Source of the DNA: Undaria pinnatifida
Lineage: Eukaryota; Sar; Phaeophyceae; Laminariales; Alariaceae
Direction of reading: 5' to 3'
DNA: 64,000 nucleotides
Assembly (NCBI GenBank): GCA_012845835.1
Contig: JABAKD010000023.1
Coordinates: forward strand, 7,825,147 to 7,889,146
The number at the start of each line of letters is the position of its first letter. Within the stretch, counting starts at the first letter, position 1. The notes under the pieces were generated by a model that was not told where the DNA came from, searched no databases, and was given only the letters and a program-made list of their open reading frames with translations. Shown piece after piece: positions 1-10,420 of this stretch. A program made the translations under genes and the position numbers.

Positions 1-3000
1 TGCTGCAGTGTTAAGGCCTGGTAGGCAGAGATGGATAGACATCAACGACTTGCACTGTTCCCTTGGCCACGCCCACGATACCGTTTTACGTGAGACTGCT
101 CGTCAAATGGGAATCAACGTGACGGGACGTTTGGGGTATTGCGACGGGTGCGCGGGGGGCAAGGGGATCCGCAAAGCCGTCGCTAAGTCCACGTCGTGCC
201 GTGCTGAGAAGCGGATGCAGCGCCTGTACGCCGACCTCGCAGGACCTATGCCGACGTCAACAGGCGGCGCTCGGTACTGTTTGATGATCGTCGACGACGC
301 CACCAACATGGGCTGGCCGGTATTTCTGCCGGACAAGAGCGCGGCCACCGTCACCCTCGGTTTCCGCACTTTCCTGGCGGCCGTAAATGCCTACGGGCAG
401 CCGGAATGCCTTCGCACTGACAACTCCTCCGAATTCACTAACGCCGAGTTCCAAAGGCTGATGGTCGAAAACAACATCCGCCGCGAGTTCACGTCCGTCG
501 ACGGCCCGAAGCGCAACGGGCGGGTGGAGCGGAAGCTAGCTCTTGTTGCCGAGGGGGGTCACGCTGCGTTCTTGGAGTTCCAGACCATGTTCGATGGTGT
601 GGAGTTTCCGGCCAAGGCGCTCAACTATGAACGCACGTGGCCGGAAGCATGGACGTGGATGTGCGACGCGCTCAACCTCATGGCGCGGGTGGATGAAAAG
701 CCCGGCATGATGTGCTCGTTCGAGAAGTTCCACGGGAGGCCTTACAGGGGCCCCGTACTTCCATACATGATGCCGGGACGGCACAAGGTCAAGCTGGCGG
801 CTAAGTCAGAGCCGAAGGGGGAACCCTGCTTCTACCTGAACTCCGGCAACGACCACGCCTCGGATTGCAGCAAGATCATGCTGTCGCCATCAGGCATCGC
901 GAGCTACTCGACCGATGTGACGTGGGGCTATCGGCGCGCGCCATTCGGTGGAGGGACCGCGATTGCCGGGTCCCCGTCGCCGGCTGAGGGGGGGGCTGTC
1001 AGTGACCCAGCCCAGCAATCGCAAGCGCCGCGGGGCTTCGAGGTGTGGTACCAGCCGTCGACGCCGGTGACTGGTGTAACGCCGGAGTCTTCGCCCACGC
1101 CCCTGCCTGCTGCGTCGTCCGTACCACAGCAGCAGAAGCCGACGTCAGCGACCGTTGCATCACCGGAGTCCTTGCCCGTGTTCATTCCCCCTGCGCCACC
1201 CGCGACCGTTGCACCGCCGGAATCCTCGCCCGCGCCTCCACCCTCTGTGGAGGTGCCAATGCAGCAGCAGCAGCAACCGCGGGTATCGCCGGCGGTGACG
1301 CGGTCGGCGGCGCGACAACGGGGGGGCCTGGGCCCGCAGCATGGCTTCGTTTCGATGCTAGCCGCGCGGGAGAATATCGCTATGATCATTGCCGACCAGT
1401 CTCCTCCGCACATGCCCGCTCCTGAACTGCCTTCATGCCCTGCGAGTGAGTTGGTAACGCCCGACTCGTATCGCGAAGCGTGCGAGGATGAACACGGAGA
1501 TGTGTGGTTCGATGCCATGGACACTGAGTTCGACGGTCTGTACCGCGCGGGGACGTAGCATGAGGGGTCTTGGTTTTGAGCAGTGTGAGGCTGATGCGTG
1601 TGTTATGCGTTTGGTTGAAGCGGGGGCCGTTTCTATCGTAGTGGTAGTGCATGTGGATGACATATTTGCGATGGGGCTTAAGAGTAGGTGTGACAAGTTT
1701 TGTGAGGATCTGAACCAGTTCGTTCCTATCAACAACCTGGGGGAGTTGCGGTGGTACGCAGGTTGCCGATTTTCTCGAGACTGGGATGCAGGGAAGTTGA
1801 CGATATCACAGCAGGTTTTCGCTGAAAGTACCGTGGCGAAGTTTGGTGTCACTCGCGGCAAGAGCATCCCTGCGGTGGTTGACCTAAAGCTTGAGGTGTT
1901 TGACCACGATGAACCAGACGTTGATGAGCCTTTTCGGTCGTTGGTAGGGCATTTGATGTGGCTGGCGAACCAGACCCGCCCGGACATCCTTAACGCGGTT
2001 CGAGCGGTGGCAAGGTACTCTGCAGCGCCAAAGTTATTGCATTGGCAGGCAGCGCTGCACATCGTGATGTACATCAAATCGACGAGTACTTACGGTATTA
2101 CTTTTCAGAGGGGTCTGAGTGATGGAGTTCAGCTGGAGTTGTACGTGGACGCGGACTATGCGCACGAGGCCAATGACCGAAGGTCTGTCTCTGGTGGAGT
2201 TATCATGTGTGCTGGTGCCTGTGTATCGTTCTACTCTAGGACGCAGAAATCCGTTACGCTTTCGTCTACGGAGGCAGAGTATGTGGCGATGGCCACGGGT
2301 TTTCGCGAGACGATTTTCATGCGGTATCTCTGGAGTTTTATTTTCCCGGACCGCGATGTTGGGTGTACCACGGTGAAGGAAGATAACCAGGGGGCGATAC
2401 ATTTGGCGGAAAAACCCTGTGACCACTCCCAACAGTAAGCACATTGATGTCCGTCATCACTTCCTTCGGGAACGTGTTGCTAACGGGGAGTTTGAGGTTG
2501 TCCACGTAGCGTCGACACTGCAGCATGCTGATTTTCTCACCAAGCCTTTGCACACGGAGGCGTTTCGTTTTCACCGCAACTTTGTGATGAATTTGTGGTG
2601 ATTTCTTGCATTTATTTATTTCTTCGGGTAGTGGGGGTGGGTGAGTGGAACGGAGAAGTTATTTTTAGGGAATTGGAGAAAGTATTGGGATGTACTCATG
2701 CGTCGAGTAAGGTTAACACGCCAGTAAGATATGCCGATGGTCTTGATGAATCGTGCCGTACACGTTGGCTATTGGTTAAGTATGCACAACGTACACGGGA
2801 CCCAAAATTACTAGTATCCTTAGTACTTTTAAATTCAGATGCAATCATTGCCTTTTGCATACTCCCGTGGTGAGCACCTCTTAATAGCAGGGGGGCTGTT
2901 ATAGTTCGATTTGAGATGCCCTATATATCAGACACGTTCTGTTGTCCTACTCGCCCAGAGTACGCAACAGGGGGGCCGGATGTTATCGGGCGGTGTGATA

Positions 3001-3193
3001 TTTTTGCACAACAGGGGGGCCGTTGTTATCGGGCGGAATGCTATTTTTAGTGAAGACGGTGTTATTGGTTTTGGTTGAGGATTTTACCAGCATACTCTTG
3101 TTTGTTGGATTTTTCCCTTCCCGTATAGTTACTGTCTCGCTTTAGATTGGGAGATCAATGCTGGAATGGAGATTGAGAGATTTGGTATAGGGA

Positions 3194-3301
3194 TTGCCGT
3201 TTTACCTTGGCAATTCTTCATGACGGAATTTGGGCTTGCCGTTTTACCTTGGCAATGATTTATTATGGAATTTGGGATTTGCCGTTTTACCTGGCAATTG
3301 G
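3194..3301 (+). repeat. 43-base tandem repeat upstream of the copia LTR
   Basis: About two and a half copies of a 43-base unit are seen, each starting TTGCCGTTTTACC and carrying GGAATTTGGG. The same words, inverted and more diverged, occur at 27,040-27,310 beside the reverse-strand LTR relic, so the repeat belongs to the copia family's 3' non-coding region. Confidence 0.7.
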
Positions 3302-3340
3302 TGATAAGTTGTTCGGGACCTATCGTATCGAGCACCGAAT

Positions 3341-3348
3341 AGGGGGGC
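3341..3348 (+). promoter_or_regulatory. Polypurine tract of the copia element
   Basis: AGGGGGGC abuts the first base of the 3' LTR, where plus-strand DNA priming occurs in LTR retrotransposons. Similar G-runs followed by TGTTAT-like words occur upstream near 2,890, 2,967 and 3,013, so the 3' non-coding region carries four tract-like copies. Only this one abuts a complete LTR. Confidence 0.65.
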
Positions 3349-3752
3349 TGTTTGTGGTATGCGGTTGTTCGATACGGGTCCGCGGATATTTGGCGGTTTC
3401 GTATATTCTGGGGTTTCGTATTATGTGTCGAGGCATTATTCGGTATATATATGCCTCGGAGTGTGGAGCTGCCCCCCCGCGGGGCAGTCGATGATGTTAA
3501 TGATACGACCCGGGCTTTGATGATAACGATACTGCCCGTATACATGTGAGTGGTGCAGCCGGTGACAATCAGGTGCGGCTTACCTCCTGTGTGTGGTTTA
3601 TATGGTACGGTCTCTGACAGAACGGTATTGACCCACCTGGTGTGTATTTGGTATCCGGTGTACGAGTATTTTATCTTCTCTCCTCGATCTACGCCGTAGC
3701 GGCACGCCGCGTGGTTACACAGAACACGTTATTCAGCAAGCGTATTCAAACA
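3349..3752 (+). repeat. 3' LTR of the copia element
   Basis: The 404-base LTR begins TGTTTG and ends CAAACA, a perfect inverted terminal hexamer of the TG...CA type. It follows the purine run AGGGGGGC directly. A TATA-like stretch (GGTATATATATGCC) sits near 3,440, about 90 bases into the LTR, and would suit a U3 promoter. A diverged LTR of nearly equal length lies on the reverse strand at 26,549-26,950 and supports these borders. The target-site duplication cannot be tested. Confidence 0.8.
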
Positions 3753-4004
3753 TACATGCCTCATATATCCAATGTGGATAACAATACTGCTGTGTATCAA
3801 GTTCCAAAAACTCGAAAATTGACACCCAACGCTGTACCAAACGGAAATTAACCTAAGTAATCGAACGGAAATCGCAGAGAAAAACATGGGCGACTCCAAA
3901 AGCTCAGCTGTAGAAGAAGCAGTATTAGAGTGTACGCCAACAAATTTCTTATTGCTGATATCAAACCAGTGTTCAGGTCGGGACGGCTTTTATTGTCGGC
4001 TCAC

Positions 4005-4290
4005 AACGGAATGGGAATGCAATGTGCCGGGACACTTTAGCCGGGTTGCCGGGACTAAGTTTTTTGCCGGGTACCGCCTTCGCGGTATCCGGGACAATCT
4101 AAATATATAGGCTGGTACATTTTCGCCGGGGAACGCAACATGCCGGGACCGCCTTCGGCGGTACCCAGGTACAGCAAAATGTGCCGGTACTTTTTTCGCC
4201 GGGAACGCAACATGCCGGGACCGCCTTCGGCGGTACCCGGTGCAGCAAAATGTGCCGGTACTTTTTCGCCGGGAATGCAATATATGTGCC
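4005..4290 (+). repeat. GC-rich minisatellite, block 1
   Basis: Degenerate repeats carry the words GCCGGGA, GCCGGTACTTTTT and the palindrome CCGCCTTCGGCGG. Two neighbouring 72-base units (4,135-4,206 and 4,207-4,278) are nearly identical. A related block in the same orientation lies at 4,895-5,190. The 265-codon reverse reading frame across 4,099-4,896 is a by-product of the repeat. Nothing is recognised in 3,753-4,004. Confidence 0.75.
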
Positions 4291-4894
4291 GGCAATTGAT
4301 GCGAATGGAGTAAACCAGCTAGCTAGCCTAACCGGCAGAACGGTTGACTTCGCCAGGTCATCAGAGGGGGACGGTTGCACCCGAACCAGGCACAGACACC
4401 TCGGCCGACGCGGCCCCTGCACTACTTTCAGCACTGGGGTTCCACATCCGAAGCGCTCATTGTTCTGCTGGACCGCACTCGCTAGGAGGTGTGGGCAGGT
4501 GGCCGGTATTTGTCCGGACGGCTGCCGTCCACCCAATAAAAAATGGTTCTGCCGAAAAGAAGCCCGCCCCGAACCAAAAACAATATAAAACAAATGGACC
4601 TCACAGCACCGAATAAAAAAGCAACTGGAGTTAGATCGACACACGACGCGTATGTATGAAAATACGTGGAAGTGTGGTGAGCTAAATCTTTGTTTTTCCC
4701 CCTCCGCCGGAGAATAAAATAAAATCAATAAATAAAAAAAACTTTTGCAGAATGAAAAAAAAAAAACACTCAGAAAAAAGGAAAAAAAAAACCTGTTTGG
4801 AAGGAAACGAACCCTGCACTTAGATCTAATAGAGATACATGTAATCTCCCAGACCATTCGGCCAGTGAAGAAGTGCACGAAATCCCGGCAATCC
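4291..4894. other. Unassigned spacer between minisatellite blocks
   Basis: No gene is supported. The left part is mixed sequence; the right part (about 4,680-4,800) is A-rich with several A-runs. The flanking minisatellite blocks share orientation, so this is not a simple terminal-inverted-repeat element. Confidence 0.5.
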
Positions 4895-5190
4895 ATTATA
4901 CCGACCGGTACTTTTTAGCCGGGATTTTAATATGCAGGTACTTTTTGGGCTTTATCCGGTACTCTAAAATGAACCGGTACTTTTTGCCGGGATTGCAATA
5001 ACAGTCTATGCCGGTACCCTTTGGGCGGTATCCGGGACTCGAAATTCACGTGGGTTCATCCGGGCCCTAGTGCCATTTGTCGGGATATTTAAACGGTTAC
5101 CGGGACTGCGTTTTTTTGCCGGTACTGCCTTCGGCGGCATCCTGGACCACCTAAATATGCCGGGATATGCCGGTATCCCGGATCCCGCCT
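4895..5190 (+). repeat. GC-rich minisatellite, block 2
   Basis: More diverged copies of the GCCGGTACTTTTTGCCGGGA-type word recur every 40-90 bases, again with a GCCTTCGGCGG palindrome near 5,130. Same family and orientation as 4,005-4,290. Confidence 0.65.
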
Positions 5191-5715
5191 ACTAGGATGG
5201 GATTTTGACGTCGGGATTTATCCCGACCTGAACCCTGAATGAATATTTCGCCTTCATTTTCTGAAAATATTTAGCCGTCTCGGGGAGCGAGCGAGCCGCC
5301 ATCCACCACCAACCCACCACCCACCATCCACTCACGGACCTACCCAGTACAACAGTACGGCAATGCAGCAGTACGTAGAGCAATGCACAAGACAGGCGAG
5401 TCGCAGCCGATTGGTTGGTTACAATGCTCTCGGTCTGGGCGGAATTTGCAATTGTTTACTATTCCCCGCTACGCCGGGGGCCAAGCGAGCCAACCCAGGG
5501 AAGGCGATTTCCAAGCTCCCCCCTCGCCGAGGTGGGGCACCGACGCCCGTTCATTCGCCGGCACGTCACAAGGCTGCTCTGCGGATGGGACGTGGCGGCA
5601 CCGCGAGGCCGCGGGAGGCCGAGTGGAGCTCGGGAGTCGCCGCTTTTTGGGGGGGTGTCATAACCAAGATGTTTTCGAAATATCCATTTGGACATCACTA
5701 CCACGACGTTAGCGT
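5191..5715. other. GC-rich unassigned stretch
   Basis: Three overlapping frames are open at about 5,360-5,780, but none shows a known domain and the openness fits the high GC content near 5,460-5,660. No gene is called. The end of a dispersed repeat begins near 5,716. Confidence 0.4.
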
Positions 5716-6312
5716 ATTATATCCACTTGGTACCCTCTATGAGCCCAATAATACCGTCTTTTTCATAGCCAGTTCCTAGGGTCTGTCTGCTCTACTAACA
5801 GTATGACATTTTTTCATCTTTTCCTTTCCTTGCTCCCTCTTCTTGTCTTGTCTTTTCTTGATTTTCTTGTCTGTTCCTTTTCTTTCCTTTCCTTTTCGTT
5901 TTTTCGCTTTCTTGTCTTTTCGTTCCTTTCCTTTTAGTCTATCTTCTTTTCTTTTCTTCGTTTCTTGTTCCGATGGACTTGCGCCTGTCGTGCGTATGCA
6001 TAGTGATAGGTACTACGTGCAATATACACGTGATAGTCTTTATTGGGCGGCGAGCGGTGTTGTCGGTTATTCCAGGCGCGAGTAGTGAGACGTATGCACC
6101 AGTATGGACCTGGCACATCGTGGGCTGACTCCCTATTTCACTTTTATATGTTTCTGGTGGAGGCATGAATTGCGTCATCGGTGATATATGCGTGTACCAC
6201 CTTTCTTTGGTTTGTTTGTGGGTTTTCCTCAGCTCCAGAGTGACTGGAGCCTGTCCTGTGACCACGGACTCGATTTTGCGAGTTAATGTGAGAACAACCA
6301 CAAAAACAACAA
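5716..6312 (-). repeat. Dispersed repeat family R2, copy 1
   Basis: Read on the reverse strand, this matches 53,954-54,528 over nearly its whole length. Shared landmarks are a start of TTCTCACATTAACTCGCA, then ACAGGACAGGCTCC, CCAGAAACATATAAAAGT, TACGTCTCA, a purine-rich A tract, and a tail with TGTCATACT and GGAACTG. The pyrimidine-rich stretch at 5,805-5,975 is the A-rich tract seen from the other strand. The copies differ at perhaps a quarter of positions. A reverse frame at 5,939-6,301 and its counterpart at 53,944-54,318 share most residues, but no protein family is recognised. A retroposed element is likely. Confidence 0.8.
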
Positions 6313-6592
6313 CAGCAACAACAACAACAACTGAACAACAACAACGACAACAACAGCAACAACAGCAACAAGAACAACAACACCACCACCACCACCACCA
6401 CCACCACCACCACCACCGCCACCACCACCACTACCACCACCACCAACAACAACAACGACCACCACCGCCACCACCACCACCACCACCACCACCACCACCA
6501 CCATCACCACCACCACCACCACCACCACCACCACCACCACCACCACCACCACCACCACCAACAACAACAGCAACGACCACAGCAACAACATA
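6300..6592 (+). repeat. CAA/CAC trinucleotide microsatellite
   Basis: About 290 bases are almost entirely CAA, CAG and CAC triplets. The tract begins exactly where copy 1 of R2 carries its short GTTGTTGTT start, so it looks like an expansion of that end. Open frames here (poly-Gln/His/Pro forward, poly-Val/Leu/Gly reverse) are low-complexity artefacts. Confidence 0.95.
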
Positions 6593-6784
6593 ATATGGAT
6601 GCTCGTACGTGGCCGAATTCGATCTGTTTTCAATCGCACTGCTCTGTTTGAAGTAAATCTCCCTATTAAAAATACATTGTAACCCTAAGATTGTTCCTCT
6701 CCTTTTCCCAAAAACGGCCTTCCTTATTTCCTTGGAACCAGAGGGTGCGCGTACTTGTAACGCGACCTCAAGATCGAAATAACC

Positions 6785-7222
6785 ATGCGACCGGTGATGC
6801 CATGGCAGGGGAGTTACCGCTGTTCAACCTGTACAGCAGTACATGCCCCTGATAGTGCCGATCGATGCCAAGCTACAACACCGGCAGTATATAGCGGAAC
6901 ACTAAAAGACAGTGCAGGGTGTCCGAGTTGTGCCAAGCGCATATTCCGGCGCTATACCGCGAATAGGTATTGTTCAACAGGCACTATGGTGGGACCCCCA
7001 CTGTCATGCCGCGTAAATGCGCCTGGGCGCGATTGTTTGACCATGTGCCCTTGCACCGAAGAGCAAGCCATACGTGCCGAAGTTACTAGACCACACAATT
7101 ATCTCTCCCTCTCACTTTCTCCCACTACCTGGGTGTCCTGCGTTAATACCTCTACCTATTTCCCTGCGCCAATCCGTTCTCCTAAAGATAGAAATCAGTT
7201 TCTATTGAGCATCGCTTCTTGA
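6785..7222 (+). CDS. Hypothetical Cys-containing small ORF
   Basis: This is a 145-codon frame. The start is in fair context (AACCATGC). The product has scattered cysteine pairs (CSTC, CPSC, CPC) that might suggest metal or disulphide bonding, but spacing matches no family I know. There is no signal peptide, membrane segment or repeat. It stands alone between a microsatellite and a motif-rich spacer, with no neighbour to suggest a role. A chance frame is about as likely as a gene. Confidence 0.2.
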   Translation: MRPVMPWQGSYRCSTCTAVHAPDSADRCQATTPAVYSGTLKDSAGCPSCAKRIFRRYTANRYCSTGTMVGPPLSCRVNAPGRDCLTMCPCTEEQAIRAEVTRPHNYLSLSLSPTTWVSCVNTSTYFPAPIRSPKDRNQFLLSIAS

Positions 7223-8344
7223 GGTCTCAAGCAGCAACGAGTGACAGCAAGAGGGCGTGTTCATCTCCTAACCGACATCACCATCGCCGCGAGAACTACA
7301 CACACAGGAAGCAAGAGGCCTGTGATAGGCGTCACCCATCAAGATATCCCCGTGTAAATAATCCAAGGAGCACACTGCTGTTCTTGCTTGGCGTTACGGG
7401 AGTCTGAGGCTTATCAGGACAGGCTGGTCTTCGGTTTGGGATGATAACAGACATCACGGTGTTCGCTTGAGGGCTTTGGAGACGGCTGTTCTCGTCCTTC
7501 GTGCGGAGTATCGCTTGGAATCTTTCTTCAAACAACCTTGTGAGCGCAACGTATTGTAATGTACATAAAAAATCTCTCTTTCGAAGTATAGACTAGTCTA
7601 GACTATACCTGGTACATGTGCATGGTCCACGCAGGCTGACCACAGCAGTAGTAGCACTACCACTTAGTAGTCGTGGTCACCAGGACTGAGCGACGAAACA
7701 AATGTTTTTTTAATAGCAGTTAAATTTTTCGGACTCTCTAGCGTCAAGTAAGTTACTGGTTTTCAACCGGCTGCCAAAGGAGGGCAAAAACAGCTTACAA
7801 ACGTACGAGAAAACACACATTTTTAGCGAAATACTGTGCCAATTGAAGAAAGTGAAAAACTTGCAAGGTAGGCTAGTCTATAGTCTAGACTATTAATAGA
7901 CTACGTATCTCAGCCCTGTTGTGTGTAACCACAGCAGCACAGTTCGTGTCGCCAGGAGGCATCAGCACAGTTCGTGTCCCCGTGTAGATTGGTGGAAATA
8001 TAAGTGTTAAGTGAAGACCACACACACACACTCATGGGACACAAACATAGCGAGGAGGCGGGTTCGTTAGACATAGTCTTGACTTCGACTAGACTAATTA
8101 CTTGGTTCTCGACCCCCTCGGACCTCGGTCCCCTAACGCACCATAATAGCATTAGGTCTACCCTAAAACAGTAGGATAGACTGCAACCCAGGATTCTTCG
8201 TTCTTGGTCCTTCGGGTTCGGATATGATACCTCGTCTTTCATCACGTATCGGCCCAAGATGCTCTGAATCCCCGATCCCGCAGTAGCTTCAAGTCTTGTC
8301 AACTCTTTAGCTGTCTAAACCTCTGCATGCAGCGTGAACGACAA
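7223..8344. other. Spacer with TAGACTA/TAGTCTA palindromic words
   Basis: No gene is supported. Words built from TAGACTAGTCTAGACTA occur at about 7,580-7,603 and 7,872-7,906, with a related piece near 8,085. The same words recur near 39,985-40,165. Their role is unknown. Confidence 0.4.
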
Positions 8345-9085
8345 AATGCATATCAAAATTTCCGCGCACAGATTGGTTAACTCACCCACTGTTAACCCTG
8401 GTAACGCCTCGCTGTAATTCCAAGGAGACTCGCCGACCTATCCTTAACGCGGACACACACCGAGCAATACGCGCGATCGAAGTTTACGCACTGCTTGCAA
8501 GCATTAGTTTGGATGAAATCTTCGATCTTACAGCTAGAGTGTTTTTTTTTTTTTCGTCATAGCTCCTGTGTTTTTTATATTTATACGGAGTATATGTTTT
8601 TTTTTTTTTTCTCCCTCGCTTCCTCTTGCTTAAACGCCCCACCTACTATCGAAATCCGCCAGAGTAATAAACACTTCCACGCCCTGGATATCGCCTCGTT
8701 ATCGTTTCAGAGACGTCCATGCCGCTGCTGCAATTCCCACCCATCCCCGCCCCCAACGCCCCCTCCTTCACCCACCACCCGCACCATCGCCTAGACCTAG
8801 CACCACGCGTATAGCCAACCCCTACATCTATGCGACCTAAAGCCCTCCCCGCCCGCCCCCGCCCCCCCCCGCCACATTCCTCCCCCTCCCCCACAAGAAA
8901 TATTTATAGTTTCCACGCACAAATTGACCTGCCCCACCCGTCCCCTCCCCCCCCCTCCCCCCCTCCCGTCCCCCTTTTGATCAAAATCAGACCCCCACGT
9001 CCTTAAAAACTCCGCCCTCCCCTCACCGGATATTCGACTTACAGGATTCACTTGATGAACTGATGCATTTCCTTCCACAGATGTC
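8345..9085 (+). repeat. Dispersed repeat family R1 (forward copy)
   Basis: The family has two modules. Module B (about 8,345-8,550) carries CGCGCACAGATTG, CTCGCCGACCTAT, ACGCGCGATCG and CGATCTTACAGCT. Module A (about 8,630-9,085) carries AAACGCCCC, GAAATCCGCCAGAGTAATAA, C-rich runs, GATCAAAATCAGACCC and TTCCACAGATGTCAGATTTTG. The inverted copy at 12,810-13,470 matches both modules, and a third copy lies at 37,440-38,030. Module order differs between copies, as expected if A-B units sit in tandem. No protein or RNA gene is recognised. Two T-runs lie at about 8,540-8,610. Confidence 0.8.
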
Positions 9086-9403
9086 AGATTTTGCTCTTAT
9101 CTCCGTAAACGCTAATCTCGGCTTGGTTATTGTGCAGGATATGGTAGGTATTGGCGTGGCTATCATACCGATTTTAAAGTATTGTAGGCGTCACAAGGCA
9201 TGCCGAGCAGGTGTATCCGCTCCGTCTTCTCTTGCGATTTTCAAGGAGTATTTGTTTAAGCTTGCTTCAACTTCATATCACTTGTCAAAATTTCAGGTCC
9301 GAACTCCGAAAAATGAGCGGGGCACAGAGATATTTTTAGTTTTCTCACTTTTTGTCGAAAACGCTTGACTCATATACCTCGTATGGAATCGAGCTTAAGT
9401 AAT

Positions 9404-10420
9404 ACCTGGCATCTCTTGTTGGATGGCGAATTTTATGGCGAATCATAGTGTCCACCAAATTTCACCTCGATCTAGCGATATTATTTCTAAGACCAACTTC
9501 GTGAAAAGGACAGACTCCACTTCGCCGAGTCTGACACGTACTACTAGCGTGGAAGCGTCAAAGCAGATGCTGGAGAAGCGGAGATGCGTCAAAGTAGATG
9601 CCGTAGAAAAGAAATACCCTGTGGGGGCTGTGGGTGATACCCCCGTCGTCAGACTGTGTAGCCGATCATGCCGATGACCTGGCCGCATGTTGCAGCTGTT
9701 GATCTCGTCTGAAAATGAATTTTCACGTGGAGACATTTTTGTACGTGCCTGGTACTTCGTGGTAGTTTGAACGAACGGATTTGACGACGGCTTCGCCCGC
9801 ATGATAGCGCGAACTCCGGTCATTTTCCTTCTACACGTGGGATATCGTGCTAGCGGTCCTATTGCCTGCTCCTCGTGTTAAGAGTGAAATCAATCTCCTC
9901 TCTGAAACATACCTGGTTAGTTGATATTTTGGCCTGCAGAAATGTAAAGTTAATTGCGTGGAGATGCAATTCAGTTTCTCGGAGTGTGGCACGTTCTTCT
10001 TCTGGCGTGGAAGCGTAAAAGTAGATTCTGGAAATTTTACCCGGAGAGTGACAGGTACTACTAGCGTGGACGCGTCAAAGCACAAGATGTAGGAAACAAA
10101 TGCCCTGCGTGGGCTGAAGGTGGTGACCCGCGTCGCTAGGCTGTTTACTCGATTTTGCGACCGACTTTGCGGCACGATACAGTTGTTGTTGGTCTACTCG
10201 TCTTTATATGAACCTTTCACGAGAACGAATTAATGAACGTGCTTCGTACTAATTTTTAACAAAAAGCTTGATGACGACTTCGCGCGTACGATAACGCGTA
10301 ATCCGACTCCTTTCCTTCTCCACGCATGATATAGCCTAGCCGTTTTCTTGCCTGCTTCTCGCCCAAAGCGTAAAATCGGTCTCGTTTCTGAAATATTCCT
10401 GATGTACTTGGCGCACTCAT
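9404..10420 (+). repeat. Old tandem duplication, unit about 490 bases
   Basis: Two diverged copies follow each other (about 9,404-9,905 and 9,905-10,420). Matching landmarks include TACTACTAGCGTGGA with GCGTCAAAGCA, GTTGATCTCGTCT against GTTGGTCTACTCG, and CGCATGATAGCGCG against CGTACGATAACGCG. Reverse frames at 9,443-9,823 and 9,831-10,175 also share words (FDASTLVV), which may mean that an old coding sequence was duplicated. No family is recognised. Confidence 0.6.

Larger units (their letters stand above)
1..3752 (+). mobile_element. Ty1/copia LTR retrotransposon, 3' part, broken
   Basis: This is a fossil copia-type retrotransposon whose 5' LTR, gag and protease regions would lie before the window. 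Parts follow the copia order. A pre-integrase zinc finger lies at about 30-160 (LHCSLGH, then CDGC). The integrase core lies at about 210-700 (YADLAGP, LRTDNSSEF). A proline-rich linker follows at about 960-1,300. The C-terminal half of the reverse transcriptase includes the HVDD box near 1,650. RNase H lies at about 2,130-2,420 (YVDADYA, STEAEYVAM, KEDNQGA). A KHIDVRHHF-type tail ends near 2,600. A non-coding stretch leads to a polypurine tract and a 3' LTR. Integrase before reverse transcriptase is the copia hallmark. The element is broken, with a few breaks. It cannot be dated from paired LTRs because the 5' LTR is outside, but its protein motifs are clear, so it is not very old. Confidence 0.9.

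Noticed and set aside
4099-4896. 265-codon reverse frame
   Set aside because: It runs through the GC-rich minisatellite and an A-rich stretch, giving repeated and low-complexity peptide.
5440-5660. Cloning-vector or bacterial contamination
   Set aside because: The GC-rich stretch superficially resembles vector sequence, but no exact vector words were recognised.
6165-6593. Poly-Gln/His/Pro and poly-Val/Leu frames
   Set aside because: They are translations of a CAA/CAC microsatellite.
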